Shown here piece after piece: positions 15,702-25,431 of a stretch of DNA of 64,000 bases. Source of the DNA: Streptomyces sp. NBC_00691 (lineage in GTDB: Bacteria > Actinomycetota > Actinomycetes > Streptomycetales > Streptomycetaceae); contig NZ_CP109007.1 in assembly GCF_036226665.1 (NCBI RefSeq), positions 4,070,501 to 4,134,500 on the forward strand. The letters run 5' to 3'. The notes under the pieces were generated by a model. That model did not search any database and was not told where the DNA came from. It saw only the letters and a program-made list of their open reading frames with translations. How positions within the stretch are numbered: the stretch's first letter is position 1; each line of letters opens with the position of its first letter. The position numbers were made by a program, and so were the translations under genes.

Positions 15702-16370
15702 TCACTCGTCCTCGGCGAGCGTGAGCTCCACGCCACCCACGAAGCCGGCCGACAGGTTGTAGACGAACGCGCCCAGCGTCGCCAGCGCGGTCATCAGGAC
15801 CACGTCGATCACGGCGATCACCGAGGTGAACATCAGCACCCGCGGCAGCGACAGGAACGACTGCAGATCGAAGCCGTTGGACTCGTTCGAGCCCGTGGCC
15901 TCGCTGATCGTGCCGCCGACCGTCGAGAAGACGCCCATGGCGTCCATGACCATCCACAGCACCGCCGCGGCGACGATCGTGCAGATGCCCAGCGCGATGG
16001 AGAGCAGGAAGCTCACCTTCATCACCGACCACGGGTCGGCCTTGGCCACCCGCAGCCGCGCCTTGCGCGTACGGGGCGTCGTGCGGGCCCCCGTACGCGG
16101 CCGGCGCACGGCACCGGTCTGGCCACCCGCCGTACCGCCCGACGCCGGAGCGCCGTACGCCTGCGGCGGGTGGTAGGGCCCGCCCGGCTGCTGCGCACCC
16201 GTGCGCTCGCCGGGCAGCGGCCCGTTGTAACTCTCGTACGAGGACTGCTGCCCTCGAGTGTCCGTCACCGCAACCCCCTGGGAGTCCGTGGCGGAGCCAC
16301 GGGCGCCGTTCGCTCCAGCACCAGCAGAAGCTCCGGCGGCCGCCGATCCGGCGCCCGTGGCTCCACTCAC
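15702..16370 (-). CDS. DUF3566 domain membrane protein
   Basis: GTG 16370 lies 4 bp after the gyrA stop, with a GAGGAG site inside the end of gyrA, and gives 222 aa. The N-terminal half is a Gly/Ala/Ser/Pro-rich disordered tail ending in a basic RRPRTGAR...RTRKARLRV stretch. The C-terminal half is DUF3566: AKADPWSVMKVSFLLS, one long helix, a loop with GSNESNGFDL, and a second helix, ending VELTLAEDE. DUF3566 proteins follow gyrA across actinobacteria (the Rv0007 position in M. tuberculosis). Their role is unknown, but tight coupling to gyrA is constant. Confidence 0.92.
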   Translation of the reverse strand: MSGATGAGSAAAGASAGAGANGARGSATDSQGVAVTDTRGQQSSYESYNGPLPGERTGAQQPGGPYHPPQAYGAPASGGTAGGQTGAVRRPRTGARTTPRTRKARLRVAKADPWSVMKVSFLLSIALGICTIVAAAVLWMVMDAMGVFSTVGGTISEATGSNESNGFDLQSFLSLPRVLMFTSVIAVIDVVLMTALATLGAFVYNLSAGFVGGVELTLAEDE

Positions 16371-16374
16371 GCTC

Positions 16375-19014
16375 TTACTCCTCGTGCTCCCCGGCCGAGG
16401 GCTCCGTGCCCTCGACTGCCTCGGTCTCGACCACGACGGTCTCGACCACCGCTGCCTCGGCCGCCTCCACGGCGCCCTCGGCGTCGACTGTCTCGTCGAT
16501 GTCGTCGTCCTCGCTGCCGGCCTCGGCATTCCGTGCGATGCCGACGACGGCATCACGCTTACCCAGGTTGATCAGCTGGACGCCCATGGTGTCACGGCCG
16601 GTCTCCCTGACTTCGTTGACTCGCGTACGAATCACACCGCCGGACAGCGTGATGGCGAGGATCTCGTCCGTCTCCTCGACCACCAGCGCGCCCACGAGCG
16701 AGCCACGGTCCTCCACGATCTTGGCGGCCTTGATACCGAGGCCGCCACGGCCCTGGACGCGGTACTCGTCGACGGGGGTGCGCTTCGCGTACCCGCCGTC
16801 GGTCGCGGTGAAGACGAACGTACCGGGCCGGACGACATTCATCGAGAGCAGTTCGTCGTCAGCTCGGAAACTCATCCCCTTGACGCCCGATGTGGCACGT
16901 CCCATCGGACGCAGCGCGTCGTCGGTGGCGGTGAAGCGGATCGACTGCGCCTTCTTGCTGATGAGCAGCAGATCGTCCTCGGCCGAGACCAGCTCGGCCC
17001 CGATCAGCTCGTCGGCGGTGCCTTCGGCGCCGTTGTCCGTCTCGCGGAGGTTGATCGCGATGACACCACCGGAACGCGGCGAGTCGTAGTCCTTGAGCGC
17101 GGTCTTCTTGACCAGGCCGGCCTTGGTGGCGAGCACCAGGTAGGGCGCGGCCTCGTAGTCGCGGATCGCCAGGATCTGGGCGATCTGCTCGTCCGGCTGG
17201 AAGGCCAGCAGGTTGGCCACGTGCTGGCCGCGGGCGTCCCGGCCGGCGTCGGGCAGCTCGTACGCCTTGACGCGGTAGACCCGGCCCTTGTTGGTGAAGA
17301 AGAGCAGCCAGTGGTGGGTGGTGGAGACGAAGAAGTGGTCGACGATGTCGTCCTGCTTGAGCTTCGTGCCCCGCACGCCCTTGCCGCCGCGCTTCTGCGA
17401 GCGGTAGTCCTCGGTCTTCGTCCGCTTCACGTAGCCACCGCGCGAGATGGTGACGACGATGTCCTCCTCGGCGATCAGGTCCTCGATGGACATGTCACCG
17501 TCGAAGGGCACGAGCTTGGACCGGCGGTCGTCGCCGAACTTCTCGACGAGCGCGGCCAGCTCCTCGCTGACGATCGAGCGCTGGCGCTCGGGCGAGGCCA
17601 GGATCGCGTTGTACTCGTTGATCTTGGCCTGGAGCTCGTCGTGCTCCGCGACGATCTTCTGGCGCTCCAGGGCGGCGAGCCGGCGGAGCTGCATCTCCAG
17701 GATCGCGTTGGCCTGGATCTCGTCGATCTGGAGCAGGTCCATCAGGCCGCCGCGGGCGACCTCGACCGTGTCGCTGCGCCGGATGAGCGCGATGACCTCG
17801 TCGATCGCGTCGAGCGCCTTGAGCAGACCGCGCAGGATGTGGGCGCGCTCCTCGGCCTTGCGCAGCCGGAACTTCGTCCGGCGCACGATGACCTCGATCT
17901 GGTGCGTCACCCAGTGGCGGATGAACGCGTCCAGCGAGAGGGTGCGCGGCACGCCGTCGACGAGCGCCAGCATGTTCGCGCCGAAGTTCGTCTGCAGATC
18001 GGTGTGCTTGTACAGGTTGTTGAGGACGACCTTGGCGACGGCGTCGCGCTTGAGCACGATGACGAGGCGCTGACCGGTCCGGGACGAGGTCTCGTCGCGG
18101 ACGTCGGCGATGCCGCCGATCTTGCCGTCCTTGACCAGGTCGGCGATCTTCTGCGCGAGGTTGTCCGGGTTGGTCTGGTACGGCAGCTCCGTGACCACCA
18201 GGCACTGGCGGTTGTGGATCTCCTCGACCTCGACGACCGCGCGCATCGTGATCGAGCCACGGCCGGTGCGGTACGCCTCCTCGATGCCCTTGCGGCCGAC
18301 GACGAGCGCGCCGGTGGGGAAGTCCGGGCCCTTGATCCGCTCGATCAGCGCGTCGAGGAGCTCCTCGTGGCTGGCGTCGGGGTGCTCCAGCGCCCACTGC
18401 GCACCGGCCGCGACCTCGCGGAGGTTGTGCGGCGGGATGTTGGTGGCCATACCGACGGCGATGCCGGCGCTGCCGTTGATCAGCAGGTTCGGGAACCGGG
18501 ACGGCAGGACCGTCGGCTCCTGGTTGCGGCCGTCGTAGTTGTCCTGGAAGTCGACGGTCTCCTCGTCGATGTCCCGGAGCATCTCCATCGACAGCGTCAT
18601 GAGCTTGCACTCGGTGTAACGCATGGCGGCGGCCGGGTCGTTGCCCGGGGAGCCGAAGTTGCCGTTGGAGTCGACGAGCGGCATGCGCATCGACCAGGGC
18701 TGGGCGAGGCGGACGAGCGCGTCGTAGATCGAGGAGTCGCCGTGCGGGTGGTACGTACCCATGACGTCACCGACGACGCGGGCGCACTTGTAGAAGCCCT
18801 TCTCGGGCCGGTAGCCGCCGTCGTACATCGCGTACAGCACGCGACGGTGGACGGGCTTGAGGCCGTCCCGTACGTCGGGCAGCGCGCGGGACACGATGAC
18901 GGACATCGCGTAGTCGAGGTACGAGCGCTGCATCTCGGTCTCGAGCCCGACGGGCTCGATGCGCAGCACGGGCTCTTCTTCGGTGGTCCCGGTCGGGGTG
19001 GTTTCGTCGGCCAT
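16375..19014 (-). CDS. gyrA: DNA gyrase subunit A
   Basis: The 879-aa GyrA subunit breaks and rejoins DNA during negative supercoiling. The active-site Tyr133 is in AAAMRYTE. The quinolone-determining segment reads HPHGDSSIYD, with Ser94 and Asp98 at the positions of E. coli Ser83 and Asp87, which is the wild-type form. The GyrA box appears as QKRGGKG, a variant of QRRGGKG, in the six-bladed C-terminal wrapping domain. The tail is acidic (Glu/Val/Ala-rich). There is no intein. It lies 41 bp downstream of gyrB on the same strand, so the two are co-transcribed, with DUF3566 following. Confidence 0.99.
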   Translation of the reverse strand: MADETTPTGTTEEEPVLRIEPVGLETEMQRSYLDYAMSVIVSRALPDVRDGLKPVHRRVLYAMYDGGYRPEKGFYKCARVVGDVMGTYHPHGDSSIYDALVRLAQPWSMRMPLVDSNGNFGSPGNDPAAAMRYTECKLMTLSMEMLRDIDEETVDFQDNYDGRNQEPTVLPSRFPNLLINGSAGIAVGMATNIPPHNLREVAAGAQWALEHPDASHEELLDALIERIKGPDFPTGALVVGRKGIEEAYRTGRGSITMRAVVEVEEIHNRQCLVVTELPYQTNPDNLAQKIADLVKDGKIGGIADVRDETSSRTGQRLVIVLKRDAVAKVVLNNLYKHTDLQTNFGANMLALVDGVPRTLSLDAFIRHWVTHQIEVIVRRTKFRLRKAEERAHILRGLLKALDAIDEVIALIRRSDTVEVARGGLMDLLQIDEIQANAILEMQLRRLAALERQKIVAEHDELQAKINEYNAILASPERQRSIVSEELAALVEKFGDDRRSKLVPFDGDMSIEDLIAEEDIVVTISRGGYVKRTKTEDYRSQKRGGKGVRGTKLKQDDIVDHFFVSTTHHWLLFFTNKGRVYRVKAYELPDAGRDARGQHVANLLAFQPDEQIAQILAIRDYEAAPYLVLATKAGLVKKTALKDYDSPRSGGVIAINLRETDNGAEGTADELIGAELVSAEDDLLLISKKAQSIRFTATDDALRPMGRATSGVKGMSFRADDELLSMNVVRPGTFVFTATDGGYAKRTPVDEYRVQGRGGLGIKAAKIVEDRGSLVGALVVEETDEILAITLSGGVIRTRVNEVRETGRDTMGVQLINLGKRDAVVGIARNAEAGSEDDDIDETVDAEGAVEAAEAAVVETVVVETEAVEGTEPSAGEHEE

Positions 19015-19055
19015 TGCTGGTCGTCAGTCCTTTCGTACGGTCAGCTGAGACCGAC

Positions 19056-21062
19056 TCAGATGTCGAGGAAGCGAACGTCCTTGGCGTTGCGCTGGATGAA
19101 CGAGCGGCGTGCCTCGACGTCCTCGCCCATCAGCACCGAGAACAGGTCGTCGGCCTGCGCGGCGTCGTCCAGGGTGACCTGGCCGAGTACGCGGTGCTCG
19201 ACGTCCATGGTGGTGACGCGCAGCTCCTCGGCGTTCATCTCGCCGAGACCCTTGAAGCGCTGGATCGAGTCTTCCCGGATCCGCTTGCCGCTCTGCTTGC
19301 CGAGTTCGACGAGCGCGTCCCGCTCCCGGTCCGAGTACGCGTACTCGAAGTCGTCCCGGCCCCACTTGATCTTGTAGAGCGGGGGGCGGGAGAGGTAGAC
19401 GTGACCGGCCTCGACCAGCGGTCGCATGAAGCGGAAGAGGAAGGTCAGCAGCAGGGTGTTGATGTGCTGACCGTCGACGTCGGCGTCCGCCATCAGGATG
19501 ATCTTGTGATAGCGGAGCTTCTCGATGTCGAAGTCCTCGTGCACACCGGTGCCGAAGGCCGAGATGAGCGCCTGGACCTCGGTGTTCTGCAGGATCTTGT
19601 CGATCCGGGCCTTCTCGACGTTCAGGATCTTGCCCCGGATCGGCAGGATGGCCTGGTACATCGGGTTGCGGCCGGACTTGGCCGAGCCGCCGGCGGAGTC
19701 GCCCTCGACGATGAAGATCTCGCACTTGGCCGGGTCGTTCGACTGGCAGTCGGACAGCTTGCCCGGCAGCGACGCCGACTCCAGCAGACCCTTGCGGCGG
19801 GTCAGGTCGCGCGCCTTGCGGGCGGCCACGCGCGCGGTGGCGGCCTGGATCGACTTGCGGATGATGTCCGCGGCCTCGAGCGGGTTGCGGTCGAGCCAGT
19901 CGTTGAGGTGCTCGTAGACTGCCCGCTGGACGAAGGTCTTGACCTCCGTGTTGCCCAGCTTGGTCTTGGTCTGGCCCTCGAACTGCGGCTCGCTCAGCTT
20001 GACCGAGATGATCGCGGTCAGACCCTCGCGGATGTCGTCGCCCGTGAGGTTGTCGTCCTTCTCGCGGAGCAGCTTCTTGTCGCGCGCGTACTTGTTGATC
20101 AGCGAGGTCAGCGCGGCACGGAAGCCCTCTTCGTGCGTGCCTCCCTCGTGGGTGTGGATGATGTTGGCGAAGGAGTACACGCCCTCGCTGTAGCCGCTGT
20201 TCCACTGCATCGCGACCTCGAGGGACAGGGCCTTGTCCTTGTCCTCCGCCTCCAGGTCGATCACGGTGGGGTGGACCAGCTCGCCCTTGCGCGAGTTGAG
20301 GTACTTCACGAAGTCGACGATGCCGCCCTCGTAGTGGTACTTCACCGTGCGCGCGGGCGGCTCGGCGGCCGCCTCGGCGTCCGGGTCGTCGGCGCCGACC
20401 GTGGCCTTGGCGGACTCGCGCTCGTCGGTGAGCGTGATCGTCAGGCCCTTGTTGAGGAAGGCCATCTCCTGGAAGCGACGCGAGAGCGTCTCGAAGGAGT
20501 ACTCGGTCGTCTCGAAGATGTCCGGGTCGGCCCAGAAGGTGACCGAGGTGCCGGTCTCGTCGGTCTTCTCGTGCTGGGCGAGGGGCGCGGTCGGGGCGCC
20601 CATCTTGTAGTCCTGCGTCCAGCGGTGGCCGTCCGTCTTGATCTCGACGGAGATCTTGGTGGACAGGGCGTTCACGACCGAGACGCCGACACCGTGCAGA
20701 CCGCCGGAGACGGCGTAGCCGCCGCCGCCGAACTTGCCGCCCGCGTGCAGGACGGTGAGCACGACCTCGACGGCCGGCTTGCCCTCGGAGGCCACGATGC
20801 CCACCGGGATGCCTCGGCCGTTGTCGATGACGCGCACGGCGCCGTCGGCCAGGATCGTCACGTCGATGGTGTCGGCGTGGCCGGCCAGGGCTTCGTCGAC
20901 CGAGTTGTCGACGACCTCCTGCACCATGTGGTGCAGACCGCGCTCGCCGGTCGAGCCGATGTACATGCCAGGGCGCTTGCGCACGGCATCCAGGCCTTCG
21001 AGGACCTGGATGTTGCTGGCGGTGTACTGGTTGTTCTCGTTGGGGTCGCCGGAATCGGCCAC
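19056..21062 (-). CDS. gyrB: DNA gyrase subunit B
   Basis: The ATPase subunit of gyrase. I place the start at GTG 21062 (MADSGDPNENNQ, 668 aa), which follows an AGAAAGGG site and matches the usual Streptomyces N-terminus; an upstream ATG at 21104 is possible. Motifs include EVVDNSVDEA and GRGIPVG in the GHKL ATPase, the TOPRIM motifs EGDSAGG and DADVDG, and PIRGKILNVEKAR. An acidic insert (GADDPDAEAAAEPP) lies in the transducer region. The C-terminus ends KDVRFLDI, as is normal. The 370-bp upstream gap probably holds its promoter. Confidence 0.98.
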   Translation of the reverse strand: MADSGDPNENNQYTASNIQVLEGLDAVRKRPGMYIGSTGERGLHHMVQEVVDNSVDEALAGHADTIDVTILADGAVRVIDNGRGIPVGIVASEGKPAVEVVLTVLHAGGKFGGGGYAVSGGLHGVGVSVVNALSTKISVEIKTDGHRWTQDYKMGAPTAPLAQHEKTDETGTSVTFWADPDIFETTEYSFETLSRRFQEMAFLNKGLTITLTDERESAKATVGADDPDAEAAAEPPARTVKYHYEGGIVDFVKYLNSRKGELVHPTVIDLEAEDKDKALSLEVAMQWNSGYSEGVYSFANIIHTHEGGTHEEGFRAALTSLINKYARDKKLLREKDDNLTGDDIREGLTAIISVKLSEPQFEGQTKTKLGNTEVKTFVQRAVYEHLNDWLDRNPLEAADIIRKSIQAATARVAARKARDLTRRKGLLESASLPGKLSDCQSNDPAKCEIFIVEGDSAGGSAKSGRNPMYQAILPIRGKILNVEKARIDKILQNTEVQALISAFGTGVHEDFDIEKLRYHKIILMADADVDGQHINTLLLTFLFRFMRPLVEAGHVYLSRPPLYKIKWGRDDFEYAYSDRERDALVELGKQSGKRIREDSIQRFKGLGEMNAEELRVTTMDVEHRVLGQVTLDDAAQADDLFSVLMGEDVEARRSFIQRNAKDVRFLDI

Positions 21063-21432
21063 GAAGCGCCCTTTCTGGCACAGCACAGGCCGTTCTCCGG
21101 GCATACGGGAGCGGCTGCGTCGTTCGACTTGTTCCGCAGGGTGGCGGGATTGTCTCCCAGTCTACCGGTAGCGCCGACAGTCATGGGGGTTTGCCGGTGC
21201 CTGAGTCCGCATGTGCCGCCCTGAGCGGGAGCCAAACGACTCCCCATATCCGGACAGGGGCTCCAGAGCCCCCTGACGGCCACCCAGCGCTTCGGCCCGA
21301 TGCCTCGCTGTGGGCATGCGGGCGTCCCCCGTCGCGGGCATCCGTTCCGCAGGGAGGAACAGGTGGGTACAACGCCCCACCGCACGGTGCCCCGTGGCCT
21401 CGCCCACACCCCGGGAACCCGGCCGCGCGCCC
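21063..21432. other. gyrB upstream region
   Basis: A 370-bp gap between the DUF721 gene and gyrB, both on the minus strand. It should contain the gyrB promoter, which in Streptomyces is supercoiling-sensitive, but I could not pin down -35/-10 boxes. No coding frame with a good ribosome-binding site was found. Confidence 0.4.
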
Positions 21433-21996
21433 CTACCCGTAGGTATCTCCGGGCCCCACGGATCCCGGCGCCCGCAGCGGGCCGTACCCGCGCCGGGGCG
21501 CGCCGGGCCCGAGCACCTTGATCATCCGGACGGTGCCGTGCCCGAGGTCCTCGTTGAGCCGTGCCACCAGCGTGGGCGCCAGCAGCCGCAGCTGCGTGGC
21601 CCATGCCGTCGAGTCGCACTGCACGGTCAGCACCCGCGCGTCCGGCTCGTCGTCGTACTTCACGGGTACGCAGTGCTTGGCCAGGTCCTCGCCGACGATC
21701 TGCGGCCAGCGGCCCATGACCCCGCCGACCGCGGCCGGTGCCTCCCAGCCCCGCTCGGTGATCAGCCGGTTGATCGCGGCGCCGAGCGCCATCGGGTCGC
21801 GCCCGTCGGCGCGCGCGCCGGAGCGCAGGCCGCCCCCGCGCCGGGCCTGCTTCTTCTGCTGGGCGGCAGCGCCCTTGGCCTTCGCCTGTTCCTTGGCGGC
21901 GCGCAGCGCGACCCGCGCGAGATCCACCCCCGAGGCCTCGGGAACGGACGGAGCCGGAGGTGTGTCCACAGGCTGGGGAAGCTTTTCCTCGCTCAT
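21433..21996 (-). CDS. DUF721 (DciA-like) protein
   Basis: ATG 21996 overlaps the recF stop by 4 bp (ATGA) and gives 187 aa. The N-terminal third is a Pro/Ala-rich region with a basic Lys/Gln stretch. The DUF721 core (about 68-165) reads DPMALGAAINRLITERGW, GRWPQIVG, HCVPVKY, LTVQCDSTAWATQLRLL and ends GTVRMIKVLGP. DUF721 proteins are the ancestral DnaB-helicase loaders (DciA); actinobacteria lack DnaC and DnaI, and the dnaN-recF-DUF721-gyrB order is conserved. It is therefore a likely loader of the DnaB encoded at 61.2 kb. Confidence 0.88.
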   Translation of the reverse strand: MSEEKLPQPVDTPPAPSVPEASGVDLARVALRAAKEQAKAKGAAAQQKKQARRGGGLRSGARADGRDPMALGAAINRLITERGWEAPAAVGGVMGRWPQIVGEDLAKHCVPVKYDDEPDARVLTVQCDSTAWATQLRLLAPTLVARLNEDLGHGTVRMIKVLGPGAPRRGYGPLRAPGSVGPGDTYG

Positions 21997-23114
21997 ACGC
22001 GCTCCACCGTCCCTCCGGCCACCTGGTACCGCGTCCCCGCGAGCACCCCAGGTACGTCGTCGTCCACAGCGGCCGTCACCAGGACCTGATCGCCGCCCGC
22101 GACCAGCTCCGCGAGGCGCTCGCGCCGGCGCGCGTCCAGCTCGGCGAAGACGTCGTCGAGGACGAGGACGGGCTCGTTGCCCTCGGACCGCAGCAGGTCG
22201 TACGAGGCGAGCCGCAGCGCCAGCGCGTACGACCAGGACTCTCCGTGGCTTGCGTACCCCTTCGCCGGCAGCTCGCCCAGCTTGAGGAGCAGCTCGTCGC
22301 GGTGGGGTCCGACGAGGGTGACGCCCCGCTCGATCTCCTGCTTGCGCACCTCGGCCAGCGCGGCGATCAGCTGTGCGTACAGCTCCTCGCGGGTGTGTCC
22401 GGTGCCCGGCGCGGAGGGCCGGTACTCCAGCAGGATCGGTCCGCCACCGGGCGCGAGCTGCTCGTACGCCTTGTCGGCGAGCGGCTGCAGTACGGCGATC
22501 AGGTCGAGCCGCTGAGCGAGCAGCTCGGCCCCGGTCCGCGCCAGGTGCTGGTCCCATACGTCGAGCGTGGACAGGTCCATGCCCCGGCCGCCGTGCCGGC
22601 GGGCCATCGCCGCGGACTTCAGGAGGGTGTTGCGCTGCTTGAGCACGCGGTCGTAGTCGGAACGCACGCCGGCCATGCGCGGCGTGCGCGCCGTGATCAG
22701 CTCGTCGAGGAAGCGCCGCCGCTCGCCGGGGTCGCCCTTCACCAGGGCCAGATCCTCGGGCGCGAACAGGACGGTCCGTACGATTCCGAGCACGTCACGC
22801 GGTCTGACCTGCGAGGACCTGTTGATACGGGCGCGGTTGGCCCGGCCCGGGTTGAGTTCGAGCTCGATCAGCTGGGAGCGCTCGCCCTGGGTGACGGCGG
22901 CCCGGATCACCGCGCGCTCCGCGCCCATGCGGACGAGCGGGGCGTCGGAGGCGACGCGGTGGCTGGAAAGGGTCGCGAGATAGCCGACGGCCTCGACCAG
23001 ATTGGTCTTGCCCTGGCCGTTCGCGCCCACGAAAGCCGTGACGCCCGGGTCGAGCGGGACCTCGACCCGGGCGTAGGAGCGGAAGTCGGCCAGCGAGAGA
23101 TGCGTGACGTGCAT
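21993..23114 (-). CDS. recF: DNA replication and repair protein RecF
   Basis: The 373-aa SMC-like ATPase loads RecA at gaps through RecOR. The Walker A motif GANGQGKT is at 30-37; the signature LSSGE-type region and Walker B (VLVLDDVFAELD) are in the C-terminal part. The length is normal. It starts 60 bp after the gnd gene stop and overlaps the DUF721 start by 4 bp. No defects are visible. Confidence 0.97.
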   Translation of the reverse strand: MHVTHLSLADFRSYARVEVPLDPGVTAFVGANGQGKTNLVEAVGYLATLSSHRVASDAPLVRMGAERAVIRAAVTQGERSQLIELELNPGRANRARINRSSQVRPRDVLGIVRTVLFAPEDLALVKGDPGERRRFLDELITARTPRMAGVRSDYDRVLKQRNTLLKSAAMARRHGGRGMDLSTLDVWDQHLARTGAELLAQRLDLIAVLQPLADKAYEQLAPGGGPILLEYRPSAPGTGHTREELYAQLIAALAEVRKQEIERGVTLVGPHRDELLLKLGELPAKGYASHGESWSYALALRLASYDLLRSEGNEPVLVLDDVFAELDARRRERLAELVAGGDQVLVTAAVDDDVPGVLAGTRYQVAGGTVERV

Positions 23115-23174
23115 GGTTGGGCGCCGACCTTCTTCCCCCGGCGGCTGTGCACCGCGGGGTGCACAGCCTGTGGA

Positions 23175-24053
23175 TTACTTCTTCGTCTCGACCGCGTGGC
23201 CACCGAACTGGTTGCGCAGCGCGGCGATCATCTTCATCTGCGGGGAGTCGTCCTGGCGGGAGGCGAACCGCGCGAACAGCGAGGCGGTGATCGCCGGCAG
23301 CGGGACGGCGTTGTCGATGGCGGCCTCGACCGTCCACCGGCCCTCGCCGGAGTCCGACGCGTAGCCGCGCAGCTGGTCCAGGTGCTCGTCCTCGTCGAGG
23401 GCGTTCACCGCGAGGTCGAGCAGCCAGGAACGGATGACCGTGCCCTCCTGCCACGAGCGGAAGACCTCGCGCACGTCGGTGACGGAGTCGACCTTCTCCA
23501 GGAGCTCCCAGCCCTCGGCGTAGGCCTGCATCATCGCGTACTCGATGCCGTTGTGGACCATCTTCGCGAAGTGGCCGGCGCCGACCTTGCCGGCGTGCAC
23601 GGAGCCGAACTCGCCCTCGGGCTTGAGCGCGTCGAAGATCGGCTGGACCCTCGCGACGTCCTCGGCGGAGCCGCCGTACATCAGCGCGTAGCCGTTCTCC
23701 AGGCCCCAGACGCCGCCGGAGACGCCGCAGTCGACGAAGCCGATGCCCTTGGCCGCCAGCTCCTCGGCGTGCTTCTCGTCGTCCGTCCAGCGGGAGTTGC
23801 CGCCGTCCACGACGATGTCGCCGGGGGAGAGCAGGTCGGCCAGCTCGTCGATGGTGGACTGGGTCGCGGCACCGGCCGGGACCATGACCCACACGACACG
23901 GGGCCCCTTGAGCTTGCCCACAAGCTCCTCGAGGCTGTGGACATCGGCGAGGTCCGGATTGCGGTCGTATCCGATGACGGTGTGGCCTGCGCGGCGGATG
24001 CGCTCACGCATGTTGCCGCCCATCTTGCCGAGACCGACGAGACCGAGCTCCAT
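23175..24053 (-). CDS. gnd: 6-phosphogluconate dehydrogenase, decarboxylating, short (GndA/YqeC-like) type
   Basis: The 292-aa enzyme converts 6-phosphogluconate to ribulose 5-phosphate and CO2 in the pentose phosphate pathway. It has an N-terminal dinucleotide fold (GLVGLGKMGGNM), the motif VDGGNSRWTDDE, the substrate-binding CGVSGGVWGLENGY, and the catalytic Lys in GHFAKMVHNGIEY. It is the short bacterial form, about 300 aa against 470 in the long form; that family often prefers NAD. It sits between dnaN and recF, a Streptomyces-type insertion into the replication cluster also seen in S. coelicolor. The start is ATG 24053. Confidence 0.93.
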   Translation of the reverse strand: MELGLVGLGKMGGNMRERIRRAGHTVIGYDRNPDLADVHSLEELVGKLKGPRVVWVMVPAGAATQSTIDELADLLSPGDIVVDGGNSRWTDDEKHAEELAAKGIGFVDCGVSGGVWGLENGYALMYGGSAEDVARVQPIFDALKPEGEFGSVHAGKVGAGHFAKMVHNGIEYAMMQAYAEGWELLEKVDSVTDVREVFRSWQEGTVIRSWLLDLAVNALDEDEHLDQLRGYASDSGEGRWTVEAAIDNAVPLPAITASLFARFASRQDDSPQMKMIAALRNQFGGHAVETKK

Positions 24054-24173
24054 CAGAGATTCCTTAAGCGTCGTGTGCGGTTTACCCGGATCCGAGCCTA
24101 CGCCCGGACCCGGGTGCACACCTGTGGGGTCAGCCGCTCAGGCGATGGCCCCGAAGAGACGACGTCGGTCGGC

Positions 24174-25304
24174 TCAGCCGCTGAGGCGCACCGGCATGAT
24201 CAGGTACTTGTACGCCTCGTCCGCCTCGGCGTCCACGGCCGGCCTGCCGCTCAGCAGCGCCGGCTTGGTGGAGGTCGTGAAGGAGAGCTGGGCGACCGGG
24301 GAGTCGATCGCGCTCAGGCCGTCCAGCAGGAAGGTCGGGTTGAAGGCGATCGAGATGTCGTCGCCCTCCAGCTGGGCGTCGACACGCTCCACAGCCTGTG
24401 CGTCGTCGCTGGAGCCGGCCTCCAGGATCAGCACGCCCTGCTCGAAGCTCAGCCGGACCGGGGTGTTGCGCTCGGCCACCAGGGCCACGCGCTTGACGGC
24501 CTCGACGAACGGCGCGGTCTCGATGACCGCCACCGAGTTGAACTCGGTGGGGAAGAGCGTCCGGTACTTCGGCAGGTCGCCCTCGAGGAGACGGGTGGTG
24601 GTGCGGCGGCCCGCGCCCTCGAAGCCGATGAGGCCCTCGCCCTTGCCGGAGCCCGAGAGCGCCAGGGTGACCGTGTCGCCGCTCGTGAGCGCCTTGGCGG
24701 TGTCCAGGAGGGTCTTCGCGGGCACCAGGGCGACCGCGGAGGCGTCCGGGGACTCCGGCTTCCACAGGAACTCGCGGACCGCGAAGCGGTAGCGGTCGGT
24801 GGAGGCCAGGGTGACCGTGTCGCCCTCGATCTCGATGCGCACACCGGTGAGCACGGGCAGCGTGTCGTCACGGCCGGCGGCGATGGCCACCTGCGCGGCG
24901 GCGGAGGCGAAGACCTCGCCGGGGACGGTGCCGGTCGCGGTGGGCATCTCCGGCAGCGCCGGGTACTCCTCCACGGGCAGGGTGTGGAGGGTGAAGCGGG
25001 AGGAGCCGCAGACCACGGTCGCCCGTACACCGTCTGTGGAAATCTCCACCGGCCGGTTGGGGAGGGCGCGGCAGATGTCGGCGAGCAGCCGGCCGGAGAC
25101 CAGGACGGTGCCGTCCTCCTCGACCTCGGCCTCGACGGAGACACGGGCCGAGACCTCGTAGTCGAAGCTCGAGAAGCTCAGCGCGCCGTCCTCGGCCTTC
25201 AGCAGAAGGCCAGCGAGCACGGGGGCCGGCGGACGGGCCGGGAGGCTGCGGGCCACCCAGGCCACCGCCTCGGCAAGTACGTCGCGCTCCACCCGGATCT
25301 TCAC
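24174..25304 (-). CDS. dnaN: DNA polymerase III beta sliding clamp
   Basis: The 376-aa clamp encircles DNA and tethers polymerases and other partners. Three repeating clamp domains are evident, with characteristic segments such as RFTLHTLPVEEYPALP and TLASTDRYRFAVREF, and the C-terminal YKYLIMPVRLSG. In the usual Escherichia numbering the end is the MPMRL stretch that forms part of the partner-binding cleft; here it is MPVRL. It begins right at the edge of oriC and is oriented like dnaA. The gap of 120 bp to gnd has a near-copy of its stop region. Confidence 0.98.
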   Translation of the reverse strand: MKIRVERDVLAEAVAWVARSLPARPPAPVLAGLLLKAEDGALSFSSFDYEVSARVSVEAEVEEDGTVLVSGRLLADICRALPNRPVEISTDGVRATVVCGSSRFTLHTLPVEEYPALPEMPTATGTVPGEVFASAAAQVAIAAGRDDTLPVLTGVRIEIEGDTVTLASTDRYRFAVREFLWKPESPDASAVALVPAKTLLDTAKALTSGDTVTLALSGSGKGEGLIGFEGAGRRTTTRLLEGDLPKYRTLFPTEFNSVAVIETAPFVEAVKRVALVAERNTPVRLSFEQGVLILEAGSSDDAQAVERVDAQLEGDDISIAFNPTFLLDGLSAIDSPVAQLSFTTSTKPALLSGRPAVDAEADEAYKYLIMPVRLSG

Positions 25305-25431
25305 CGGAACCGCCTCCTGCTTGTTGCTGGCTCTTCGTCGACTGCGGGAACCAGTCTGACGTACGCCGCGGACACTCGGTGCTGCTCGGGGTCAAGTCGC
25401 GACAAGAGCGCGTCGGAGCTCCGGCGCCGAG

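Noticed and set aside
16258..19377. A 1039-residue open frame opposite gyrA
   Set aside because: It is antisense to gyrA with no recognisable domain and no ribosome-binding site. It is a shadow frame caused by GC content.
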